DNA of 64,000 bases from UBA2185 sp964564625 (lineage in GTDB: Bacteria; Desulfobacterota; Syntrophia; Syntrophales; UBA2185). Shown here one piece after another: positions 16,566 to 25,743 of the stretch. The number at the start of each line of letters is the position of its first letter. The stretch's first letter is position 1. A program made the translations under genes and the position numbers. The notes under the pieces were generated by a model. It did not search any database, was not told the DNA's origin, and saw only the letters and a program-made list of their open reading frames with translations. Where the stretch lies: assembly GCA_964564625.1 (NCBI GenBank), contig CAZMBE010000008.1, positions 1 to 64,000 of the forward strand. The letters are read 5' to 3'.

Positions 16566-17738
16566 TCAGGGTTTAGGTTCGGGCACATAGGGAACTTTCA
16601 GATATTTCCTGGCTTCTACCTGGGCGGCGCCCTCCCCGCCTCCTACCACCAACGCCTTGTTATAGTATTCTTCAGCCTTCACCCTTTCTTTGCGGGCATC
16701 GTGAATCATGCCCAACCGCACAAATGCCCAGGCCCTCACCCGCGCGTTATAGAGAGAGGTATCACCCAAAGATTTTTGGGAATACTCAGCGGCGTTGTCA
16801 TACTCCCCCCGGGTGAACAAAATTCTTCCCATTAACAGATCATACCGGGGCATGAGATGGGGGCCAAAAGGTGGTTTTCTTGCCCGAATATTATTTTCGA
16901 TTTCCCTGGCAACCGCAAAAGCTTCATCAAAACGATGGAGGTCGGAAAGAATATTGGCCAGGGCAAACGTAAAATTAAAATTGCGGGGAAACTTTCCCTT
17001 TAATTCCCGGACAATGGGGAGGGCCCTTACAGGTTGCTTTTCAAAATGTGCATACACCGTGACGAGTTCAGCCCGCGCAATGTCTTTCAGAAGATCACCA
17101 TGCTTCGCCGCCAATTCTAATTCCTGAAGTCCCTTTGTGCGGTCCCCCGAGGTGATGAACATGGCAGAAAACGCGCGGGCAACACTGGGAAGATGATCGA
17201 TATGGTAATGGAGCACTCCCCTGGGAAAATAGATATCGTAATTCAGCGGTTCTTCCTTCGCTTTTTCTACATAATCCCACATATTCAAAGTTTCCTGACC
17301 CGCAACGAGAAACGCGTTTTGCGTGACCGCCCAGCGTATTTTGGCGATCTTTGCCAGGGACATGGACAGGTAGGTAGTACCGTTTTGCGAACCGTTCCTG
17401 ATGGCGTTCTCTCCCCTGGTCAGGGTTTCATTCACATAATACAGCATACTTTGTTGATTGTACTCGCGCAGGTTCTCATCATAGCTCATCTCATACGCAA
17501 ACAAGTGAGTCAACGCCAGAAGGGCATAGCCTATAGGGTTATCACGGTCCAGTGCGACAGCTTTTTGCAGATATGCCTTTGCGGACAGGGGTTCAAGGTT
17601 AAACGCTTTATCAATTCCCTGCTGAAGATAACGGCGGTACTGATTCTTCCCCTGCTGGGCGGCATCAAGCTCGGTTCCGTGAATGAAAATCAGGATAGTT
17701 ATACACAGGATAAGGAGTAGGGCACAGTTTTTCTGCAT
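16566..17738 (-). CDS. Secreted TPR-like repeat protein
   Basis: A 390-residue protein with an N-terminal signal or anchor segment (CALLLILCITILIFIHG). It has repeated helix pairs such as AFNLEPLSAKAYLQKAVALDRD, an acidic middle, and late TPR units (RILFTRGEYDNAAEYSQKSLG, KERVKAEEYYNKALVVGG). It ends in a PxP-rich tail (YVPEPKP). GAGG lies 8 bases before the ATG at 17738. A periplasmic protein-interaction role is likely; no enzymatic motif is seen. Confidence 0.7.
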   Translation of the reverse strand: MQKNCALLLILCITILIFIHGTELDAAQQGKNQYRRYLQQGIDKAFNLEPLSAKAYLQKAVALDRDNPIGYALLALTHLFAYEMSYDENLREYNQQSMLYYVNETLTRGENAIRNGSQNGTTYLSMSLAKIAKIRWAVTQNAFLVAGQETLNMWDYVEKAKEEPLNYDIYFPRGVLHYHIDHLPSVARAFSAMFITSGDRTKGLQELELAAKHGDLLKDIARAELVTVYAHFEKQPVRALPIVRELKGKFPRNFNFTFALANILSDLHRFDEAFAVAREIENNIRARKPPFGPHLMPRYDLLMGRILFTRGEYDNAAEYSQKSLGDTSLYNARVRAWAFVRLGMIHDARKERVKAEEYYNKALVVGGGEGAAQVEARKYLKVPYVPEPKP

Positions 17739-17863
17739 GAGCAAAACCTCGGCACCAACCTAAACTGATGTCGGAAATCTGTCAAGGGAAAGCCGGGGTA
17801 TTCCATTGGCAAGATAAGGAAATAGTACATTGCACCCGCGACAGTCAGAACCATGCAGAACTG

Positions 17864-18634
17864 CTATCTCTTCGGTATATGCCCGTACCCAAGCAATTTC
17901 TCCATGCGGCTGAACACATACGAAAAGCCCTGCACCCGGGTACTTTTATTCCCTTCAATGGTATAGAGCATACCATTCTTTAGCTGGTGCACAAGGCCCA
18001 CATGGCCTTGCCAGCCTTCAAGCTTTTCCCGCCACCATACCACGATATCACCCGGTTTCGGTTCATAGCCACTTTGAGGCGCGGATGCCCAGCCTTGCTC
18101 TTTAAACTCCTTGAGGAGAGCCCTTGCTCCGGGACAGTAGGTAAAAGGCATTTTGCTTTTGTCGTCGCCGCATGCCTGGAGATAACACCAGCTTACGAAT
18201 GAGGCACACCACGCATTTCCCTCATTTAGCCCGGCCGGTTTGAGATATTTTTTTACCCAGGGCCCGCAATTGTTGCCGCCGACTTCGCGTGCGCCGGCCT
18301 TCATTTCGCTGATGGCGATTCTTAACGCGGCTCTCCCGGGGGGGCTTCCACCCATACCAGGAGGAGGCATTCTCGTATAATCGACAGCCGCGGGAGTTTC
18401 AATAACAGGTTTCGGATGGGTCAAGCTCCACCGGGTGAGCGGGCCAGCCTTTCCGTCCACAACCAGGGGCTGGCCATGCTGGTCGAGATTCTGCGACTGA
18501 AATGCCCGCACTGCACGGTAGGTCTGCAACCCGAAGACCCCATTGACGGTCACAGGGTAGCCTCGTGTGATTAAAAGTTTCTGCAGTTCGGTAACGAGAG
18601 GTCCTTGCATCCCTTTTATGAGTAATTCCGGCAT
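17864..18634 (-). CDS. Peptidoglycan-binding domain plus CHAP-like amidase/peptidase
   Basis: A 256-residue protein. Residues about 1-75 form a PG_binding_1 domain (GMQGPLVTELQKLLITRGYP ... GVFGLQTYRAVRAFQSQN). After a Pro-rich linker, a CHAP/NlpC-like cysteine peptidase domain follows: NAWCASFVSWCYLQ with the nucleophile Cys, PKPGDIVVWWRE, and GHVGLVHQLKNGMLYTIEGN with the catalytic His. GAGGAGG precedes the ATG. No signal peptide is visible, unusual for a wall-degrading enzyme; it could be an endolysin-like or exported-effector protein. Confidence 0.82.
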   Translation of the reverse strand: MPELLIKGMQGPLVTELQKLLITRGYPVTVNGVFGLQTYRAVRAFQSQNLDQHGQPLVVDGKAGPLTRWSLTHPKPVIETPAAVDYTRMPPPGMGGSPPGRAALRIAISEMKAGAREVGGNNCGPWVKKYLKPAGLNEGNAWCASFVSWCYLQACGDDKSKMPFTYCPGARALLKEFKEQGWASAPQSGYEPKPGDIVVWWREKLEGWQGHVGLVHQLKNGMLYTIEGNKSTRVQGFSYVFSRMEKLLGYGHIPKR

Positions 18635-18764
18635 GGATTCTTACCTCCTCTTCATATCCCACCATATGGAAAAGCCTTATTTACCATGATTCTTCCTTCG
18701 TTACGTATGCCTGAAAGACCATCTTCTGTTACAATAACACAATATGTCGAGTATGCCATGGGAA

Positions 18765-19610
18765 TCACGGAATTGCGCACATGCACTCAACAATAGCCTT
18801 TACCGCTTCTGCTGCACCCAAGGGTAAGGAAATGTCCCGATCACGGGGAACCTGGTAATCACGGGGATTAATTCGTACCAGTGTGGCGTTATGGCTTCGC
18901 GCTACCTGCTCGGAAAGACCCCGCACAGTGGAAACCGCGTTCCCCGCTCCAAGCTCAACAACCGCCATCGTTGTTGCGGATCCCTTCTTCAGCCACCCGG
19001 AGAATCTTCGCCGCTGGAGATCAGTCCTCTGCCCATTCCATGACCAGTCACCAAACATCAGAACGTTCGGCCGGGCGGTCCCGCCACATGTTCCGCAGCG
19101 GGGGAGCGGCTCCAATGCCTCAAACGCTTCTTCATCGACGTTCACATCGATTGTGCTCGCATCCCATATTTCATCGCCGCAGGGGTCTGCGCACTGAAAA
19201 TAATGAATAGACCCGTGACATTCTTCGATCCGGCTGTCATCATATCCGGCCTTTTGAAACTGGCCGTCCACATTGGAGGTAAACACAAAATACCCGCCTG
19301 GTTTTTGCCGGGCAATATCGAGCAATTGCGCGAAACCGCTGTGAGGTGAGGTTGCCCTGTACAGATTGAGGCGGTGTCCGTAAAACGCCCATGCAAGTTT
19401 GGGATTGCGGTCAAACCACTGCGGATTTGCCATTTCCACAAAAGATTTTCCAAGCTTGGCAATGGGTGGATAGGCCCTCCAGAATCCCTCATTGCCCCTG
19501 AAATCAGGAAGCCCTGAGTCAACGCCGATGCCTGCTCCCGCAGTAATCACAAGCGAATCGGCATTTTTCAGTATTCGTGCCGCCTTTTCAAGATTCTTTC
19601 TCAGCATCAT
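18765..19610 (-). CDS. Sirtuin-type NAD-dependent deacylase
   Basis: A 281-residue Sir2-family protein. It has ITAGAGIGVDSGLPDFRG for NAD binding, VFTSNVDGQFQKAG, and CHGSIHYFQC with the catalytic His. The zinc cysteines are seen in QCADPC and RCGTC. The C-terminal part keeps VVELGAGNAVSTVRGLSEQV where sirtuins bind ribose. It removes acyl groups from lysine using NAD. Two ATGs at 19610 and 19607 are in tandem. No obvious operon partner. Confidence 0.88.
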   Translation of the reverse strand: MMLRKNLEKAARILKNADSLVITAGAGIGVDSGLPDFRGNEGFWRAYPPIAKLGKSFVEMANPQWFDRNPKLAWAFYGHRLNLYRATSPHSGFAQLLDIARQKPGGYFVFTSNVDGQFQKAGYDDSRIEECHGSIHYFQCADPCGDEIWDASTIDVNVDEEAFEALEPLPRCGTCGGTARPNVLMFGDWSWNGQRTDLQRRRFSGWLKKGSATTMAVVELGAGNAVSTVRGLSEQVARSHNATLVRINPRDYQVPRDRDISLPLGAAEAVKAIVECMCAIP

Positions 19611-19678
19611 CTATATATGAGGACAAGCAGGACGCCCGTTCTCTGATTGTTTCATTTCTTGATGGCAACTTCTCCACC

Positions 19679-21319
19679 CTACCTTATACACACGCTGAGG
19701 ACTTCGATAAAATCGGTCTCTCCCCTCAGCACTTTCAGGACACCGCCCTGCAGCAGGGTGTGCATTCCCTCGTTCATGGCATTTTTCCTTATGGCGGCGA
19801 TGGATTTCCGGCCGATGATCATCTGTTTGATGGCATCTGTCGCAACAAGGAGCTCGAAAAGACCGGTCATTCCCCGGTAACCGGTGTTATTGCATTCGGG
19901 ACAACCGTGTGCCCGATACAGTGTAAAGTCATCATCATAGGCGATATTGAGACCGGAGAACGCTTTTTCACCAAAGTGACGCACCAAATCATCAAACTCC
20001 CCTTTCGCCGGATGGTAAGGCTCCTTGCACTCGCCGCACAGACACCGCACCAGCCGCTGGGCCAGGACACACAGGAGGGAATCGGCAAAGGCAAACGGGT
20101 CTATTCCTATATCCAGGAGCCGGATGATGGTTTCCGGTGCGTTGTTGGTATGCAGTGTGCTCAACACCAGATGACCGGTTGTAGAGGCCTCTATGCCCAT
20201 CTTGGCGGTTTCATAATCCCTCATTTCGCCCACCATAATCACATCAGGATCGGCGCGCAGGAAGGCCCGCATGGCGCTGCTGAAATCCAGGCCGATCTTG
20301 TGGTGTACCTGAACCTGGCGTATGCCCTGCTGAGTAATTTCTACAGGGTCTTCCGCTGTCCAGATTTTCGTATTTGGCTTGTTGATCAGGTGCAGGGCTG
20401 CATGCGCGGTGGTGGTCTTGCCGGATCCCGTCGGCCCCACGATCAGGATAAGTCCGTAAGGCTTCTTCAAAATGGTTTTAAAGCATTCGCGGGTATCGTT
20501 TTCCATCTGGATTTCGTCCAGAACCATGATCTTCCCGCGCGTCAGAATCCTCAGCACCACGTCTTCCACGTATCCGTGGGTAGGAAGTGTGGCAACGCGC
20601 AGTTCCATCTCTTCCGCCCCAGGCCGGCTGTACTTGATCTTCCCGTCCTGGGGAAGCCTTCTCTCGGTAATGTCCAGGTTTGACATGATCTTGACCCGGG
20701 ACACAATAGGGGACCGGTACTCGTAGGGGAGTGTTTTATAGGGAATACATTCACCGTCTATCCGGAACCGTACATTGACGACGCGGTCTTTTATATCGGG
20801 TTCAATATGGATGTCCGAAGCACGCCGGACATAGGCTTCGTGGATGAGATCGTTGACGAGATTGATAATAATCTTGCTGTCTGCCTCGGAAACAGCGGGT
20901 TGCTCCTCCTTGACCGCCTCCCCTTCTCCGGCACCATTCGTCATTTTACTCGAGGAAAGGAGCGCGCCGGTATCGTCGATACCATAGAAGTGGTCGATAA
21001 ATTTCAGGATGTCAGCCTTTGAGGCTACGCAGTATTCTATTGCCTTTGTTTTGAAAAGATTTTCGATCATATCCCGTTTCAGGATATTCCCAGGATCATC
21101 GACGACCACCGTGATCCTCCCTTCCCGATGCTCCAAAGGCACCCAGAGTTCACGGCGGAGATACTCGTACTTCAGCGTGTTGAGCAGATTGATCGGAATG
21201 ACAGTGCTCGAATTGAAGATGACCGTACGGCATACTGCTGGTGTATACGGTTCTTTCACAACGCCTTGCCGGCCTAACGCCGCTGATGTAACTTGTTCCG
21301 CTGGCTTTTGGCTTTTCAT
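19679..21319 (-). CDS. GspE/PilB-type secretion ATPase
   Basis: A 546-residue secretion ATPase. The N-terminal GspE-N-like domain spans about residues 40-120 (VIPINLLNTLKYEYLRRELW). The motor has Walker A GPTGSGKTTTAHAAL, an Asp box FLRADPDVIMVGEMRDYETA, and the zinc tetracysteine CLCGEC...CPEC typical of T2SS/T4P ATPases. It powers pseudopilus or pilus assembly from the cytoplasmic face. The ATG at 21319 has GAGG upstream. No other gsp or pil gene is nearby, so it is an orphan here. Confidence 0.9.
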   Translation of the reverse strand: MKSQKPAEQVTSAALGRQGVVKEPYTPAVCRTVIFNSSTVIPINLLNTLKYEYLRRELWVPLEHREGRITVVVDDPGNILKRDMIENLFKTKAIEYCVASKADILKFIDHFYGIDDTGALLSSSKMTNGAGEGEAVKEEQPAVSEADSKIIINLVNDLIHEAYVRRASDIHIEPDIKDRVVNVRFRIDGECIPYKTLPYEYRSPIVSRVKIMSNLDITERRLPQDGKIKYSRPGAEEMELRVATLPTHGYVEDVVLRILTRGKIMVLDEIQMENDTRECFKTILKKPYGLILIVGPTGSGKTTTAHAALHLINKPNTKIWTAEDPVEITQQGIRQVQVHHKIGLDFSSAMRAFLRADPDVIMVGEMRDYETAKMGIEASTTGHLVLSTLHTNNAPETIIRLLDIGIDPFAFADSLLCVLAQRLVRCLCGECKEPYHPAKGEFDDLVRHFGEKAFSGLNIAYDDDFTLYRAHGCPECNNTGYRGMTGLFELLVATDAIKQMIIGRKSIAAIRKNAMNEGMHTLLQGGVLKVLRGETDFIEVLSVCIR

Positions 21320-21470
21320 CTCGTAAACCTCACCGCACGACATGCGTATTGCATGTGACCGCTTTCAATATTCGTGCATTTTATATGAACAATGAACAAA
21401 ATGACAAGGTAATAGTTGTGTATCCTCAAATAACCATAGCGAAAAACTGTCTTGACGGAACGACCCCATC

Positions 21471-21830
21471 ATGATAGTGAGCGCGCGTGTAGTATGGCCA
21501 TCAATGGAATATGCCGTGACAGACCTCCGAATTATACAAGAGTTCGCAAAAAGAGATGCCACCGTGACAGGTAAATCCAAGCTTCCTGCCGAAGGGAAAT
21601 CAAAAAAAAGTAAAAAACATTATGATCCTGTCATCATCAGTGCATGGTGTAAAGCATGCGGCATTTGCAGTGAGTTCTGCCCCAAAAAAGTCATTGGCTT
21701 AAACGATATGGGCGCACCTGTCATTGAACGTCCCGATGAGTGTATCGGATGCCGTTTTTGCGAATTACACTGTCCGGATTTTGCAATCACGGTGAAGGAA
21801 CGCAAACCGGTCGGGAATACCAAATCATGA
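21471..21830 (+). CDS. korD: 2-oxoacid:ferredoxin oxidoreductase delta subunit (2x[4Fe-4S] ferredoxin)
   Basis: A 119-residue ferredoxin-like subunit. Two cluster motifs lie in the C-terminal half: CKACGICSEFCP and CIGCRFCELHCP. The first 55 residues are an unusual Lys-rich extension, and the true start may be internal (a GTG near 21563). In Kor/Por enzymes this subunit passes electrons from the TPP site to free ferredoxin. Its TGA overlaps the korA ATG (ATGA), so it opens the korDABC operon. Confidence 0.85.
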   Translation: MIVSARVVWPSMEYAVTDLRIIQEFAKRDATVTGKSKLPAEGKSKKSKKHYDPVIISAWCKACGICSEFCPKKVIGLNDMGAPVIERPDECIGCRFCELHCPDFAITVKERKPVGNTKS

Positions 21831-22978
21831 ACCGCACAGGAGCTAAGAGAAAAAACATTCTGCTGATGCAAGGCAATGAAGCGATCGTAGAAGGTGCCCT
21901 GGCAGCTGGATGCCGCTTTTTTGCAGGGTATCCCATCACCCCCGCCTCTGAAATCAGCGAAGGGATGTCTATACGGCTGCCACAGATGGACGGCACGTTT
22001 ATTCAAATGGAAGACGAGATCGCCAGTATGGGCGCAGTCATTGGTGCGTCTCTCGCCGGAGTCAAGAGCATGACGGCGACAAGCGGTCCCGGCTTTTCCC
22101 TCATGCAGGAAAACATCGGATTTGCATGTATGGCGGAAGTGCCCTGCGTCGTCGTCAATGTAATGCGCGGCGGGCCCAGCACAGGTTTGCCCACGCACCC
22201 CTCTCAGGGTGATGTAATGCAGGCTCGCTGGGGGACTCACGGGGATCATCCCATTATTGTCCTTGCCGTTTCCACAGTGCGTGATTCTTTTGAAATTACT
22301 GTTGAGGCCTTTAATTTATCGGAGAAATACCGTGTTCCCGTGATCATCCTGTCCGACGAAGCAGTTGCCCATACCCGGGAAACGGTCACAATGCCTTCTC
22401 CCGAGGAAATCAAGATCATTGATCGAATCAAACCTGAAATGCCTCCGGAATGGTATATACCATATGAAGTTACGAGCACAGGAGTGCCGCCCATGGCGGT
22501 TTTTGGAGAGGGGTATCCTTATCATATCACAGGTCTCTCACACGATGTCCGTGGCTTTCCCACCCAGAGACCGGATGAGACAGATGAATTGATACGGCGC
22601 CTGTATCGTAAAATTACTCAGGGTTTTCATGAGATTCAAAAGATCAAATCATTCATGATGGGAGATGCGGAAATCGCCGTCATCGCGTATGGTTCCGTAA
22701 CCCGTTCCGCCCGCCAGGCAGTCCTTGATGTCCGCCAACTGGGTATCCGCGCGGGACTTTTACAGCTTGTGACCCTTTTCCCCTTCCCTCGAGAGTCTGT
22801 GGAAACCGTTCTTCACCAGTGCCGGGCCGTGCTGGTGCCCGAAATGAATATGGGACAGATCAGCAGGGAAGTGAAACGAGTGAATCAGAAAGATACACGG
22901 GTAACTACATACAACCGTATCGACGGCCAATTGATTACCCCGGAAGAAATTTATAGCCAGCTGATACAGATGAAATGA
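21827..22978 (+). CDS. korA: 2-oxoglutarate:ferredoxin oxidoreductase alpha subunit
   Basis: A 383-residue subunit containing domain I and II of the PFOR superfamily: FFAGYPITPASEISEGM, QMEDEIASMGAVIGASLAG, TATSGPGFSLMQENIG, and the C-terminal VIAYGSVTRSARQA and LVTLFPFPRESVE. It binds the TPP pyrimidine side together with KorB and carries out oxidative decarboxylation of 2-oxoglutarate or another 2-oxoacid, or CO2 fixation in reverse. It is translationally coupled to korD through an ATGA overlap. The exact 2-oxoacid cannot be told from sequence alone. Confidence 0.93.
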   Translation: MNRTGAKRKNILLMQGNEAIVEGALAAGCRFFAGYPITPASEISEGMSIRLPQMDGTFIQMEDEIASMGAVIGASLAGVKSMTATSGPGFSLMQENIGFACMAEVPCVVVNVMRGGPSTGLPTHPSQGDVMQARWGTHGDHPIIVLAVSTVRDSFEITVEAFNLSEKYRVPVIILSDEAVAHTRETVTMPSPEEIKIIDRIKPEMPPEWYIPYEVTSTGVPPMAVFGEGYPYHITGLSHDVRGFPTQRPDETDELIRRLYRKITQGFHEIQKIKSFMMGDAEIAVIAYGSVTRSARQAVLDVRQLGIRAGLLQLVTLFPFPRESVETVLHQCRAVLVPEMNMGQISREVKRVNQKDTRVTTYNRIDGQLITPEEIYSQLIQMK

Positions 22979-22985
22979 GAGACAA

Positions 22986-23825
22986 GTGCCTGAAGAAATA
23001 ACCAGATTAACGCATAAATACTTACGCCATGACAAGAAATTTCCTCATATCTGGTGTCCAGGCTGTGGAAACGGAATCGCATTGGGTTCGCTCATCCGGG
23101 CCATAGACCGATCCGGTCTGCATAAAGATGACGTTGTCCTGGTGTCGGGCATCGGATGCTCGGGCCGCATGACAGTATACGCGGATTTCAACACATTGCA
23201 CACTACCCACGGACGCGCGTTAACGTTCGCGACCGGCATTAAGCTGGCAAAAAATTCCCTGCATGTTATTGTTATCATGGGGGATGGTGATGCAACGGCA
23301 ATCGGCGGTAACCATTTTATTCATGCGGCGCGAAGAAATATGGATTTAACTGCCATAATCATAAACAACCAGATTTATGGGATGACAGGGGGCCAGCAAT
23401 CCCCCACAACACCATATGGAAGCATGACAACCACCACCCCGTACGGGCATATCGAAAATGCCTTTTCCATATCGGAATTAGCGATGGTTGCCGGGGCGTC
23501 CTTCGTCGGTCGCGGAACAGTATTTCATGTACAGCTTCTGGATAGTCTGATAGAGAGGGCGATACAAAAAAAGGGGTTCAGCGTGGTAGAGATCTTATCT
23601 AACTGCCATGTTCAGTTCGGAAGACGAAATAAGATGGGGTCCCCGGTAAAAATGATGAAATGGTTTCAGGAACACGCGGTAACGATGCAAAAAGCGAAAC
23701 AGATGAACACTGAGGAATTGGAAGGTAACGTCACTATCGGTGTCCTCACGGACTCAGATAAGCCTTCCTTCCTGGAGAAATATAAACTAGTTCGAGAACT
23801 GGCGAAGGCATCGCTAAAAAAGTAA
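22986..23825 (+). CDS. korB: 2-oxoglutarate:ferredoxin oxidoreductase beta subunit
   Basis: A 279-residue TPP-binding subunit, read from GTG 22986. Cluster ligands are Cys24 and Cys27 in WCPGCGNG, a third Cys in GIGCSGR and a fourth in SNCHVQFGR. The Mg-TPP motif is MGDGDATAIGGNH followed by NNQIYGMTGGQ. From base 23071 onward its sequence is repeated exactly 946 bases downstream. This copy is intact, and with korA and the complete korC it makes a functional enzyme. Confidence 0.93.
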   Translation: MPEEITRLTHKYLRHDKKFPHIWCPGCGNGIALGSLIRAIDRSGLHKDDVVLVSGIGCSGRMTVYADFNTLHTTHGRALTFATGIKLAKNSLHVIVIMGDGDATAIGGNHFIHAARRNMDLTAIIINNQIYGMTGGQQSPTTPYGSMTTTTPYGHIENAFSISELAMVAGASFVGRGTVFHVQLLDSLIERAIQKKGFSVVEILSNCHVQFGRRNKMGSPVKMMKWFQEHAVTMQKAKQMNTEELEGNVTIGVLTDSDKPSFLEKYKLVRELAKASLKK

Positions 23826-24962
23826 TTTCTGATTAAGAACACTATATTATGAGGACTGAGAAAACATGATTGAAAATGATTATCGTAACGAAATTCGCTT
23901 TTGCGGCTCCGGCGGCCAAGGTATTATCATGGCCGCAATCGTCCTTGCCGAAGCGGCGGGAGTGTATGACGGCAAGTACGTGTGCCAGACCCAGAGCTAT
24001 GGCCCGGAAGCCAGAGACGGAATCGCATTGGGTTCGCTCATCCGGGCCATAGACCGATCCGGTCTGCATAAAGATGACGTTGTCCTGGTGTCGGGCATCG
24101 GATGCTCGGGCCGCATGACAGTATACGCGGATTTCAACACATTGCACACTACCCACGGACGCGCGTTAACGTTCGCGACCGGCATTAAGCTGGCAAAAAA
24201 TTCCCTGCATGTTATTGTTATCATGGGGGATGGTGATGCAACGGCAATCGGCGGTAACCATTTTATTCATGCGGCGCGAAGAAATATGGATTTAACTGCC
24301 ATAATCATAAACAACCAGATTTATGGGATGACAGGGGGCCAGCAATCCCCCACAACACCATATGGAAGCATGACAACCACCACCCCGTACGGGCATATCG
24401 AAAATGCCTTTTCCATATCGGAATTAGCGATGGTTGCCGGGGCGTCCTTCGTCGGTCGCGGAACAGTATTTCATGTACAGCTTCTGGATAGTCTGATAGA
24501 GAGGGCGATACAAAAAAAGGGGTTCAGCGTGGTAGAGATCTTATCTAACTGCCATGTTCAGTTCGGAAGACGAAATAAGATGGGGTCCCCGGTAAAAATG
24601 ATGAAATGGTTTCAGGAACACGCGGTAACGATGCAAAAAGCGAAACAGATGAACACTGAGGAATTGGAAGGTAACGTCACTATCGGTGTCCTCACGGACT
24701 CAGATAAGCCTTCCTTCCTGGAGAAATATAAACTAGTTCGAGAACTGGCGAAGGCATCGCTAAAAAAGTAATTTCTGATTAAGAACACTATATTATGAGG
24801 ACTGAGAAAACATGATTGAAAATGATTATCGTAACGAAATTCGCTTTTGCGGCTCCGGCGGCCAAGGTATTATCATGGCCGCAATCGTCCTTGCCGAAGC
24901 GGCGGGAGTGTATGACGGCAAGTACGTGTGCCAGACCCAGAGCTATGGCCCGGAAGCCAGAG
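23071..24962. repeat. Exact 946-bp tandem duplication in kor operon
   Basis: Bases 23071-24016 and 24017-24962 are identical as far as I can read. The unit begins inside korB after codon 28 and ends inside korC after codon 50. Flanks differ at once: the base before 23071 is A against G at 24016, and the base after 24962 is G against A at 24017, so there is no clear microhomology. It yields one chimeric gene plus one complete korB and one complete korC. It is either a very recent duplication or an assembly artefact. Confidence 0.9.
23866..24771 (+). CDS. KorC-KorB chimeric ORF created by the tandem duplication
   Basis: A 301-residue reading frame. Residues 1-50 are the KorC N-terminus (RFCGSGGQGIIMAAIVLAEA to YGPEAR), residue 51 is a hybrid Asp codon, and residues 52-301 are KorB from Gly30. 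The join is in frame although the unit (946 bases) is not a multiple of three, because two different genes meet. The KorB part keeps the TPP motif GDGDATAIGGNH but loses WCPGC, two of the four cluster ligands, so it cannot build a normal cluster. It would be translated from the korC ribosome site. Probably non-functional or dominant-negative, if it exists at all. Confidence 0.8.
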   Translation: MIENDYRNEIRFCGSGGQGIIMAAIVLAEAAGVYDGKYVCQTQSYGPEARDGIALGSLIRAIDRSGLHKDDVVLVSGIGCSGRMTVYADFNTLHTTHGRALTFATGIKLAKNSLHVIVIMGDGDATAIGGNHFIHAARRNMDLTAIIINNQIYGMTGGQQSPTTPYGSMTTTTPYGHIENAFSISELAMVAGASFVGRGTVFHVQLLDSLIERAIQKKGFSVVEILSNCHVQFGRRNKMGSPVKMMKWFQEHAVTMQKAKQMNTEELEGNVTIGVLTDSDKPSFLEKYKLVRELAKASLKK

Positions 24963-25399
24963 GTGGAACCTGCAAGGCCGATGTTGTGATAAGCAACAGA
25001 GAAATTGATTATCCTAAAGCATCCCGCCCGACGTTGCTTCTGGCAATGAACCAGGCATCCTGCGACAAGTATTTTCTGGATCTTAACCCCAAGGGGTTAT
25101 TGATCGTAGATACCACGTATGTCAAAAAAGTCCCCACGGGAAGGGTGGCCGCTCTCCCCTTTACACGCATTGCGCAGCAGGAAACAGGTAATACGATGGC
25201 ATCGAACATGGTGGCATTGGGAGCTTTTGGTCACTTGTATAAGAACGTAACTGAAAAAAGCCTGGAAGATGCCCTCATGGCGAGGGTTCCTAAAGGGACA
25301 GAGGAGGTAAATCTTCTGGCGTTGCGCGCGGGCATGGATGCGGCGAAACACCTCGATTTATGCGCATTACCACAACTCGTAAGAGAAGAAGAGGTATAG
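24812..25399 (+). CDS. korC: 2-oxoglutarate:ferredoxin oxidoreductase gamma subunit
   Basis: A 195-residue gamma domain. FCGSGGQGIIMAAIVLAEAA opens it, YVCQTQSYGPEARGGTCKADVVIS is the CoA-related loop of the family, and NMVALGAFGHLYKNV lies late. It completes the KorDABC complex that links 2-oxoacid oxidation to ferredoxin reduction. This is the intact copy; a 50-codon fragment of it starts the chimera upstream. A hairpin terminator follows 41 bases after the stop. Confidence 0.92.
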   Translation: MIENDYRNEIRFCGSGGQGIIMAAIVLAEAAGVYDGKYVCQTQSYGPEARGGTCKADVVISNREIDYPKASRPTLLLAMNQASCDKYFLDLNPKGLLIVDTTYVKKVPTGRVAALPFTRIAQQETGNTMASNMVALGAFGHLYKNVTEKSLEDALMARVPKGTEEVNLLALRAGMDAAKHLDLCALPQLVREEEV

Positions 25400-25440
25400 G
25401 AATAATGTAACACGGCAGGATCCCGCGTGCATGAAACTTC

Positions 25441-25473
25441 AAAAGGGGCTTCTGATTTCTCAGAGCCCCTTTT
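25441..25473. terminator. Bidirectional rho-independent terminator
   Basis: AAAAGGGGCT at 25441-25450 pairs with AGCCCCTTTT at 25464-25473, with an inner CTGA/TCAG pair in the loop. Poly-A and poly-T flanks make it work in both directions, fitting korC on the left and the minus-strand Lys/Ala-rich gene on the right. Confidence 0.85.
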
Positions 25474-25509
25474 GAATAATTGCGTATAATCAGACGAAGA
25501 TTACACAGC

Positions 25510-25743
25510 TTATTTCGCCTTCTCTGGTGCTGGCGGCGCGTCTTTCTTCACGTCTTTCGCCTTCTCTTCAGCTGGCTTCTTAGCCTTCTTAGCCTTCTTA
25601 GCTTTCTTCTTCTCAGGTGCTTTTACCTCTTCTGCCGCCTTCTTTTCTTCAGCCTTCGGAGCCGGAGCGCCCTGTGCGAAGCAGAGACCGGATACTGAAA
25701 GTGCAAAGAGAATAGAAATAATAATTGACATCAGTTTCTTCAT
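25510..25743 (-). CDS. Small exported Lys/Ala/Glu-rich protein
   Basis: A 77-residue protein from the ATG at 25743, which has AAAGGAGGT right upstream; longer in-frame starts are less likely. A signal peptide (MSIIISILFALSVSGLCFAQ) is followed by a wholly low-complexity mature part with KKAKK repeated in 9-base units around 25581-25607, plus AEEK and APAPK runs. Such small, positively charged periplasmic proteins are common in this group; function unknown. Repeats in the DNA may make its length variable. Confidence 0.75.
   Translation of the reverse strand: MKKLMSIIISILFALSVSGLCFAQGAPAPKAEEKKAAEEVKAPEKKKAKKAKKAKKPAEEKAKDVKKDAPPAPEKAK

Noticed and set aside
19679..21319. Complete type II secretion or type IV pilus locus
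   Set aside because: Only the ATPase is present; flanking genes are a sirtuin and korD.
23071..24962. Insertion sequence causing the kor duplication
   Set aside because: No transposase, terminal inverted repeats or target-site duplication is present; the repeat is pure korB-korC sequence.
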